Positions 1-5,176 of a stretch of 6,524 bases of DNA are shown one piece after another. This stretch comes from an uncultured Anaerolineaceae bacterium (GTDB lineage Bacteria > Chloroflexota > Anaerolineae > Promineifilales > Promineifilaceae), in contig CALBTC010000308.1 in assembly GCA_937967805.1 (NCBI GenBank), positions 1 through 6,524 of the forward strand. The letters are read 5' to 3'. The notes under the pieces were generated by a model. It ran no database searches. It was not told where the DNA came from and worked only from the letters and a program-made list of their open reading frames with translations. Both the position numbers and the translations under genes were made by a program. Position 1 is the first letter of the stretch, and each line of letters opens with the position of its first letter.

Positions 1-493
1 CCTGAATATCTTCAGCACCGGCCTCGGCCGCCACCAGAAAAAGGTCATCCTGATCAACATTGCCACCCACGGCGATGTACCCTTTGCGGGTAAACTGCCA
101 GGAGACAGCACCGCCTTCGGCCATGTTGCCCCCATTTTTGTTTAAAGCATGGCGCAAATCGGCCACGGCACGGTTCTTGTTGTCGGTTACCACTTCGACG
201 AGCAAACCTATGCCGTTGGGTGCATACGCCTCATACATCAGCTCAAATAGTTCAGCACCTTCCAGTTCACCGGTACCCCGCTTAATGGCCCGCTCGATGT
301 TGTCTTTGGGCATATTGGCCGCTTTGGCTTTGTCGATGGCTAATGTCAGCCGGGTGTTAAAGGCGGGATCGCCGCCGCCTTCGCGAGCCGCTATGGTTAA
401 CTCTTTGGTCAACTGCGTAAAAATCTTGCCCCGCTTTTTATCGGTAGCCGCCTTTTTATGTTTGATTGTGGACCACTTAGAATGTCCAGACAT
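1..493 (-). CDS. yebC: YebC/PmpR-family protein, N-terminal 164 residues (partial)
   Basis: The frame opens at the ATG on 491-493 and stays open to the left edge, giving 164 residues of a family usually about 240-250 long, so roughly the last third is outside the window. It begins [20 protein letters not shown], followed by RGKIF, which is the hallmark N-terminus of YebC/PmpR (TACO1-like) proteins. Further family stretches are AAREGGGDP near residue 40, [17 protein letters not shown] around 60-75, [19 protein letters not shown] around 85-105 and [15 protein letters not shown] around 118-135. The start is supported by a GGAGAG Shine-Dalgarno at 499-504, five bases upstream. Members have been described as DNA-binding transcriptional regulators and, more recently, as factors that relieve ribosome stalling at proline-rich stretches; the sequence does not say which applies. 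It lies 103 bp downstream of purN on the same strand, with its own promoter. It contains no copy of the ACGGCCGT octamer. Confidence 0.95.
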   Translation of the reverse strand, partial: MSGHSKWSTIKHKKAATDKKRGKIFTQLTKELTIAAREGGGDPAFNTRLTLAIDKAKAANMPKDNIERAIKRGTGELEGAELFELMYEAYAPNGIGLLVEVVTDNKNRAVADLRHALNKNGGNMAEGGAVSWQFTRKGYIAVGGNVDQDDLFLVAAEAGAEDIQ

Positions 494-550
494 AGTTTCT
501 CTCCAACTTTATACGAAAAATTTATCCATTAATTGGGACTTTGAAGGCGT

Positions 551-559
551 ATTATAACA
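551..559 (-). promoter_or_regulatory. Extended -10 promoter for yebC
   Basis: Read on the minus strand the sequence is TGTTATAAT, a perfect TATAAT (551-556) preceded by the TG of an extended -10 element. The -35 position, about 17 bp further upstream near 574-579, carries only a weak ATCTTT, which is tolerated in extended -10 promoters. Transcription would start near 544 and give a leader of about 50 nt before the yebC ATG at 493. This suggests yebC can be transcribed independently of the purine genes. The call rests on consensus match only. Confidence 0.6.
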
Positions 560-596
560 CAGTCACAAGGGGGAAAGATAGCGGGAAAATGAATGG

Positions 597-1196
597 CTAA
601 TCCCCAGCTAAAACAGTTTGCACGGCCGTTACCAACACCTCATGTTCCGCCTGATGCATCCGCGCTTCCAGGTCATCCAGGCTGTCTGTAGGCAAGATGG
701 GGACTTCGGCTTGAGCAATCACCGGACCGGCGTCTACCTCTGGAATAGTAAAGTGAACCATGCAGCCGGTACGCTCAATTTCGCCGCGCTGGTACGCTTC
801 GAAGGCGCGCTGGATGGCGTGGGTGCCGGCAAACTGTCCCGGCAATGCCGGATGTAGGTTGATCACTTTGTCAGGGAAACGATCCAAAAAGGCGGCGCTG
901 AGAATGTGCATCCAGCCGGCCAGGATAATGAGATCGGGATGATACGGCCGTATCAATTCCGCCAAATCCGCATCATATTCCTCGCGCGATCTGCCCGCGT
1001 CCCGATACGGTTTAAAAGGGAAATAGGCCGTCGGCACGCCTGCCTTTTCCGCCCGCACCAACCCGTACGCTTTTTTACGATTGGAAACAACCAGGCTGGG
1101 AACGGCCGTAATGCGTCCATCCTCAAGCGCATCCAAAATCGCTTGCAAATTACTGCCAGACCCAGAAATCAAGATAACTAACCGGGGAAGTTCCAT
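597..1196 (-). CDS. purN: Phosphoribosylglycinamide formyltransferase (GAR transformylase)
   Basis: This 199-residue protein transfers a formyl group from 10-formyltetrahydrofolate to GAR, giving FGAR, the third step of purine synthesis, in the cytoplasm. It has the normal single-domain length. The phosphate-binding loop ISGSGSNLQAI is at 10-20. The catalytic Asn and His are in NLHPALPG at 113-120 (N113, H115), and the catalytic Asp is in EVDAGPVI at 153-160 (D155). The active-site segment reads NLHPALPGQFAGTHAI rather than the NIHPSLLP form of E. coli PurN; the LHPALPG form recalls fungal ADE8 as I remember it. The ATG at 1194-1196 has a GGAG Shine-Dalgarno at 1205-1208, eight bases upstream. 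It lies 61 bp downstream of purDM. The stop is the TAG at 597-599, and I see no convincing terminator after it. Three ACGGCCGT octamers fall within it. Confidence 0.97.
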   Translation of the reverse strand: MELPRLVILISGSGSNLQAILDALEDGRITAVPSLVVSNRKKAYGLVRAEKAGVPTAYFPFKPYRDAGRSREEYDADLAELIRPYHPDLIILAGWMHILSAAFLDRFPDKVINLHPALPGQFAGTHAIQRAFEAYQRGEIERTGCMVHFTIPEVDAGPVIAQAEVPILPTDSLDDLEARMHQAEHEVLVTAVQTVLAGD

Positions 1197-1214
1197 TCAA
1201 ATATCTCCAAAACA

Positions 1215-1280
1215 ATGAACACAAAGTGTCACAGAGAAAAGAGAGAAAAATCTGCGTTCATTTGCGTTCATCTGCGTCCC
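1215..1280. repeat. Short-repeat element across the purDM end and purDM-purN spacer
   Basis: Positions 1251-1280 are three successive 10-mers, TCTGCGTTCA, TTTGCGTTCA and TCTGCGTCCC. The adjoining 1215-1250 is AC-rich and GA-rich low-complexity sequence (ACACAAAGTGTCACAGAG followed by GAGAAAA-type words). The purDM stop codon (1258-1260) lies inside the first 10-mer, so the final residues DADERK are encoded by the repeat. The TCTGCG core is shared with the insert inside purK at 5328-5406, so both probably belong to related dispersed repeat families. Confidence 0.7.
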
Positions 1281-3549
1281 ATTCTTCAAAGAGAACGCCA
1301 TCAATATCGGCTGCCATTTCCCCAACTGTGCGGGCTTGGGGAACGGCCGTCACCGCCAAATCCACCTGCGCCTGCGGCACAATCACCAACATCCCCAGCC
1401 CCAAATTAAACACATGCGCCATTTCTTCATCGCTGATTTGACCGTGTTGCTGGATGAGCTTAAAGATGGGCGGTACTGGCCAGCTGCCAAGCCGCAGCCG
1501 CGCCCCCAGCCCCGCCGGGAAAATGCGGGGGGGATTGTCGATCAGCCCGCCGCCGGTGATGTGGACCAGTCCATGAACGTCGACGCCGGCGGCTTGCAGC
1601 GCCTGCACGTCAGCCAGGTAACTGCGGTGCGGCGTTAAGAGCATGTTGCCGATGGTCTCGTCGATCTGGGGGTGAACGGCCGTCCAGTCCAAATCTGCTA
1701 ACGCCCGCCGCGCCAGCGTAAAGCCGTTGGTGTGCAATCCGCTGCTGGGCAGCCCCAAAATTGCGTCCCGCGCGGCAATGCGCGAACCATCAATGATTTG
1801 CGCGCGATCCACCAGCCCAACCACCGTGCCGACCAGATCAATCTCTCCTTTTTGGTAAACGCCGGGCATTTCGGCCGTTTCGCCGCCCAATAACGCAATG
1901 CCAGCGTCGCGGCAGGCAGCGGCAATGCCGCCCACCATCGTGGCAATTTGCTCCGGGTTTAGCCTGGCCGAAGCCACATAATCCAGAAAAAAGAGCGGTT
2001 TTGCCCCCTGCACTAAAATATCGTTGATGCAGTGGTTGACGATGTCGTGGCCAATTGTGTCCCAACGGTTCATCACTGCCGCCACCATCGTTTTGGTACC
2101 CACGCCGTCGGTGGAAGCCACCAGCACCGGATGCGCCATTTCTTTGGCTGCGCTGATGTCAAACAAGCCACCAAAGCTGCCCACGCCAGACAACACTTCG
2201 GGGCCAAAGGTACTGTGCACGGCCGTTTTCATCAAAGCAGTCGCCCGATTGCCAGCATCTAAATTAACGCCCGCCGCCGCATAAGCTGAGCTTGGCCGGC
2301 CAATATCATTTCTATAGTGCGCATTCTCATAATGAATGTTGGCCACACCTGCATAGGCCCGAGAAACGGCCGTATCCAAATCATCCCCCCGCGCCGTCAC
2401 CGCCAGCACCCGCCCGCCACTGGTGACGAGCTGGCCATCTTTTTGGGCTGTGCCTGCGTGAAATACCATCACGTCGTCCGGCAAAGCGTCCAGCCCGGTA
2501 ATGGACAGCCCTTTGGGATAGCTGGCCGGGTAGCCCGGCGCGGCCATGACGACGGTGGCGCAAGCGCCGGGGTTAATTTTGACCATGTCGGAAGTGAGAC
2601 GGCCGTTCACGCAGGCCAGCATCAATTCCACCAAATCACTATCCAGCAGCGGCAACACCACCTGCGTTTCCGGGTCGCCAAAGCGACAGTTGAACTCGAT
2701 CACTTTCGGTCCGTCCGCCGTGAGCATGAGCCCGGCATACAGTACGCCGACGTACGGCGTGCCCCGCGCCGCCATGCCGTCAATCGTCGGCTGCACGATG
2801 GTTTGCATGATTTGTTCAATCAGCGCGTCGTCCACATCGGGCGGCGGGGCAAAGGCCCCCATACCGCCGGTGTTGGGCCCCTGGTCATTGTCGTAAATGC
2901 GTTTGTGGTCACGGGCTGGGCTGAGGGGTACGGCCGTCTTGCCATCCGTCAGGACCAGCAGCGACAGCTCTGGTCCGTACAGCCGTTCCTCAATGACCAC
3001 CTCGGACCCGGCCGCGCCAAAGGCACTTTCCAGCAGCATCTGGCGCAGGGCGGCTTCCGCCTGGGCCGCGTTGTCGCAAACCACCACGCCTTTGCCGGCG
3101 GCTAATCCGCTGGCTTTTACCACAATGCCGTCTCGTAGGGGCGCTTCGCGAAGCGCCCCTACGGCAGCCTCAAAATCATTGAAGGTTTGGGAAACGGCCG
3201 TGGGAATCCCCCGCTCGTGCATAAACTCCTTGGCAAACGCCTTCGACGCTTCCAGCTGCGCCGCCGCCTGCGACGGGCCAAAAATGGCCAGCCTCGCCGC
3301 CTGGAACGCATCCACAATCCCCAACGCCAGCGGCACCTCCGGCCCCACCACCGTCAAATCGATCTGTTTTTCCTGGGCAACGTTGAGCAGTTCGTCAATA
3401 TCGCTGTCTTTAATCGGAACATTCTGGGCAGAAACGGCCGTGCCCGCATTCCCCGGCGCCGCAAAAATCTGCCTAACCTTTGGCGATTGTCCCAGCTTCC
3501 ATACCAACGCATGTTCCCGGCCTCCCCCACCAACAACTAAAACCTTCAT
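1258..3549 (-). CDS. purD-purM: Bifunctional GAR synthetase / AIR synthetase (PurD-PurM fusion)
   Basis: This single 763-residue frame joins two purine enzymes. Residues 1 to about 417 are PurD, which ligates phosphoribosylamine and glycine with ATP to give GAR. Its marks are GGGGREHA (7-14), PGNAGT (32-37), GPEVPLA (69-75), the ATP-grasp loop KASGLAAGKGV (145-155), RDHKRIYDNDQGPNTGGMGA (213-232) and EFNCRFGDPETQ (285-296). Residues from about 421 on are PurM, which closes FGAM to AIR with ATP. It starts SAYAAAGVNLDAGNRA, then STDGVGTK (479-486), GGETAEMPG (555-563), GLPSSGLHTNGF (599-610) and HITGGGLIDNPPR (663-675). Both halves are full length. The joint is only about four residues (GRPS), with no Met near it (next at 440), so PurM cannot start separately. 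The same order occurs in yeast ADE5,7 and animal GARS-AIRS-GART. Upstream of the ATG is a G-rich tract (GGGGGGAA, about eight bases away) that may serve as ribosome binding site. The last six residues come from a repeat. Confidence 0.97.
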   Translation of the reverse strand: MKVLVVGGGGREHALVWKLGQSPKVRQIFAAPGNAGTAVSAQNVPIKDSDIDELLNVAQEKQIDLTVVGPEVPLALGIVDAFQAARLAIFGPSQAAAQLEASKAFAKEFMHERGIPTAVSQTFNDFEAAVGALREAPLRDGIVVKASGLAAGKGVVVCDNAAQAEAALRQMLLESAFGAAGSEVVIEERLYGPELSLLVLTDGKTAVPLSPARDHKRIYDNDQGPNTGGMGAFAPPPDVDDALIEQIMQTIVQPTIDGMAARGTPYVGVLYAGLMLTADGPKVIEFNCRFGDPETQVVLPLLDSDLVELMLACVNGRLTSDMVKINPGACATVVMAAPGYPASYPKGLSITGLDALPDDVMVFHAGTAQKDGQLVTSGGRVLAVTARGDDLDTAVSRAYAGVANIHYENAHYRNDIGRPSSAYAAAGVNLDAGNRATALMKTAVHSTFGPEVLSGVGSFGGLFDISAAKEMAHPVLVASTDGVGTKTMVAAVMNRWDTIGHDIVNHCINDILVQGAKPLFFLDYVASARLNPEQIATMVGGIAAACRDAGIALLGGETAEMPGVYQKGEIDLVGTVVGLVDRAQIIDGSRIAARDAILGLPSSGLHTNGFTLARRALADLDWTAVHPQIDETIGNMLLTPHRSYLADVQALQAAGVDVHGLVHITGGGLIDNPPRIFPAGLGARLRLGSWPVPPIFKLIQQHGQISDEEMAHVFNLGLGMLVIVPQAQVDLAVTAVPQARTVGEMAADIDGVLFEEWDADERK
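3134..3163. repeat. 30-bp perfect palindrome inside the PurD coding part
   Basis: CGTAGGGGCGCTTCG (3134-3148) is followed directly by its exact reverse complement (3149-3163), with no spacer. It encodes residues 129-139 of the fusion (AVGALREAPLR), in the variable segment between FNDFEA and the ATP-grasp loop VVKASGLAAGKG. Compared with PurD proteins I remember, this segment is at most one or two residues longer than usual, so the palindrome fills or replaces a tolerant surface segment rather than adding a large insert. In RNA it would form a strong hairpin, but no U-tract follows, so it does not look like a terminator. Confidence 0.9.
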
Positions 3550-3563
3550 GACGCATTCCCCCC

Positions 3564-3605
3564 ATTAACCATTTACAATTAACCATCCACAATTCACAAT
3601 TATCC
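3564..3605. repeat. Heptamer repeat array in the purF-purDM spacer
   Basis: Six consecutive 7-bp units can be read in register: ATTAACC, ATTTACA, ATTAACC, ATCCACA, ATTCACA and ATTATCC (from 3564, 3571, 3578, 3585, 3592 and 3599). They fill most of the 50-bp gap. The purF stop codon (TAA, 3600-3602 read on the minus strand) lies in the last unit. This AT-rich stretch contrasts with the GC-rich genes around it. No promoter or terminator can be recognised in it. Confidence 0.75.
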
Positions 3606-5096
3606 TCCCCACATATCCTCAAAAATCAGCTTTTCCCGATCCCGCTCATCATCAAAAAGCCAGTCCGGAATCTGGATGGGATATTCGCCTGAGAAGCAGG
3701 CGGTGCAGTGGCCGGTTTGCTGGCGGATGCCGGAGGTGACGGCCTCTACCATGCCTTCATGGGTGAGGTAAGCCAGGCTGTCCGCGCCGATGCGCTGACG
3801 GATGCCTTCGATGTCCAGTTTGTGGGCGATGAGGTCTTTGCGCGTGGCCATGTCGATGCCCATGAAGCAGGGGTGGCGCACCGGCGGCGAGGAGACGCGC
3901 ACATGTACCTCTTTGGCCCCACCGTCGCGGATGAGCTGCACTAACGGGCCAGCCGTGTTGCCGCGCACAATCGAATCGTCGATGAGGACAACGCGCTTGC
4001 CTTTCAGGTTGGCCTCCAGCGGATTGTATTTGATGCGCACGCCTTCTTTGCGAAGCTGGTCGTCGGGCTGGATGAAGGTGCGACCAATGTATCGGTTTTT
4101 GGTCAGCCCCTCCGTAAACGGCAGGCCAGATTCCAGGCTGAAGCCAATCGCCGCCGGCGTGGCCGAGTCGGGCACACCGACGACGACATCGGCGTCGGCA
4201 GGAGCCTCGCGGGCCAGGATACGTCCCAGGCGCTGGCGCACCTCGTGGATGACCTGGCCTTCAAATACGGAATCGGGCCGGGCAAAATAGACGTATTCAA
4301 AGATGCACAGGCCACGCTCCTGCGACTTGACGCCGGTGAAGGAGGTGATGCCTTCGTGGTCCAGGCGCAAAATCTCGCCAGGCATGATTTCGCGCAAATA
4401 GTCGGCCCCAATCGTGTGCAGGGCGCACGATTCGCTGGCAACGACGTACCCCCCATCTTCTAGTTGGCCCAGGCACAACGGCCGTAATCCCAACGGATCG
4501 CGCACGGCATACACCGCCTGGCGGGTGAGCAGCGTCAGCGAGTATGCCCCTTCGAGCACGCCCATCATGGCGCGCAGGCGGGCCACCCAGCGATCGTTTT
4601 CCTTGCCGTTGCCGTTGGCCGGATTCCACACCTCGGCCGGGGCGGCGAGCATCTGGGTAATCACCTCGCTGTCGCTGGTGGAAGAGAGCCCTACGCCGCG
4701 CTTTAGCAGTTGATGGCGCAGGTGCAGGGCGTTGGTCAGGTTGCCATTGTGGGCCACGCCCAGCGGCCCGTAAATCGTCTCAATCAGGTACGGTTGTACA
4801 TTGCGCAGGTGGGAGCCGCCGGTGGTGGAGTACCGGTTTTGGCCAATGGCCATCTGTCCGGCCAACGGCCGTAAATTATCTTCATTAAACACCTGCGAAA
4901 CCAAACCCATCCCCTTGTGGCTGTAGGCGGAACGGCCGTCGCAAGTGGCAATGCCGGCGCTTTCCTGCCCGCGATGCTGCAAGGCATACAGGCCAAAAAA
5001 GGTCAATCGCGCCACCTCGCGCCCCGGCGCATAGACGCCAAAAATGCCACATTCGTCGTGAAACTTGTCGTTTTCGTGAAAATCCAGGTTGTCCAT
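3600..5096 (-). CDS. purF: Amidophosphoribosyltransferase (glutamine PRPP amidotransferase)
   Basis: This 498-residue enzyme makes 5-phosphoribosylamine from PRPP and glutamine, the committed step of purine synthesis. The N-terminal Ntn-hydrolase glutaminase domain has KFHDECGIFGVY; Cys16 is the likely nucleophile after removal of a 15-residue propeptide, as in the B. subtilis type. GQNRYSTTGGS (85-95) and AHNGNLTNA (115-123) also fit this domain. The phosphoribosyltransferase domain has the PRPP motif VVLIDDSIVRGNTAG (369-383). Four cysteines, C264, C410, C464 and C467 (TGHCTACFSGEYP), match the ligands of the 4Fe-4S cluster in the B. subtilis enzyme, so this is the iron-sulfur class. A short Asn/Gly-rich stretch around 158-168 (NPANGNGKEND) looks like a loop insertion. 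The ATG at 5094-5096 has a strong GGAGG at 5103-5107. It lies 57 bp after purK and 50 bp before purDM. Confidence 0.97.
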   Translation of the reverse strand: MDNLDFHENDKFHDECGIFGVYAPGREVARLTFFGLYALQHRGQESAGIATCDGRSAYSHKGMGLVSQVFNEDNLRPLAGQMAIGQNRYSTTGGSHLRNVQPYLIETIYGPLGVAHNGNLTNALHLRHQLLKRGVGLSSTSDSEVITQMLAAPAEVWNPANGNGKENDRWVARLRAMMGVLEGAYSLTLLTRQAVYAVRDPLGLRPLCLGQLEDGGYVVASESCALHTIGADYLREIMPGEILRLDHEGITSFTGVKSQERGLCIFEYVYFARPDSVFEGQVIHEVRQRLGRILAREAPADADVVVGVPDSATPAAIGFSLESGLPFTEGLTKNRYIGRTFIQPDDQLRKEGVRIKYNPLEANLKGKRVVLIDDSIVRGNTAGPLVQLIRDGGAKEVHVRVSSPPVRHPCFMGIDMATRKDLIAHKLDIEGIRQRIGADSLAYLTHEGMVEAVTSGIRQQTGHCTACFSGEYPIQIPDWLFDDERDREKLIFEDMWGG

Positions 5097-5099
5097 GTC

Positions 5100-5112
5100 T
5101 TTCCTCCGGAAA
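5100..5112 (-). promoter_or_regulatory. purF Shine-Dalgarno within a small hairpin
   Basis: On the minus strand the sequence TTTCCGGAGGAAA contains the GGAGG ribosome binding site (5103-5107), six bases before the purF ATG. The same 13 bases can fold as a 5-bp stem (TTTCC with GGAAA) and a 3-base loop. This would partly occupy the ribosome binding site. The ribosome binding site itself is clear; any regulatory role of the fold is inference. Confidence 0.6.
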
Positions 5113-5115
5113 TTC

Positions 5116-5176
5116 GGAGATTGGAGATTAGAGATTGGCCAAAAACGCAGTCTCTAATCTCCAGTCTCCAATCTCC
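5116..5176. repeat. Inverted heptamer array at the purK-purF junction
   Basis: On the plus strand 5116-5136 reads GGAGATT, GGAGATT, AGAGATT. On the minus strand 5176-5149 reads GGAGATT, GGAGACT, GGAGATT, AGAGACT. The two arrays face each other: 5123-5134 pairs perfectly with 5151-5162 across a 16-nt loop, and the stem extends to 5116-5134 with 5151-5169 with one mismatch. The purK stop (TAG, 5154-5156) and its last residues (RLETGD) are encoded in the right arm. No T-tract follows, so it is not a standard terminator, but the transcript could form a long hairpin just before the purF ribosome binding site. Confidence 0.85.

Noticed and set aside
60..557. Plus-strand open frame of 165 codons
   Set aside because: Antisense to the well-supported YebC frame and ends inside the yebC promoter region.
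494..596. Intrinsic terminator after purN
   Set aside because: No stable GC-rich stem followed by a T-tract on the minus strand was found in this spacer.
1863..1883. Near-matches to the octamer such as TCGGCCGT here and near 6112
   Set aside because: They differ at the first base and are not palindromic octamers; they were left out of the count of 17.
2281..2310. Frameshift or missing stop at the PurD-PurM joint
   Set aside because: Both domains are complete in one frame with an ordinary short linker and no second start, so a genuine fusion is the simpler reading.
2317..3105. Plus-strand open frame of 262 codons
   Set aside because: Antisense to the PurD part of the fusion, His/Arg/Gln-rich, with no recognisable motif.
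5116..5176. CRISPR array
   Set aside because: Units are 7 bp, contiguous and without unique spacers of regular length, and no cas gene is present.
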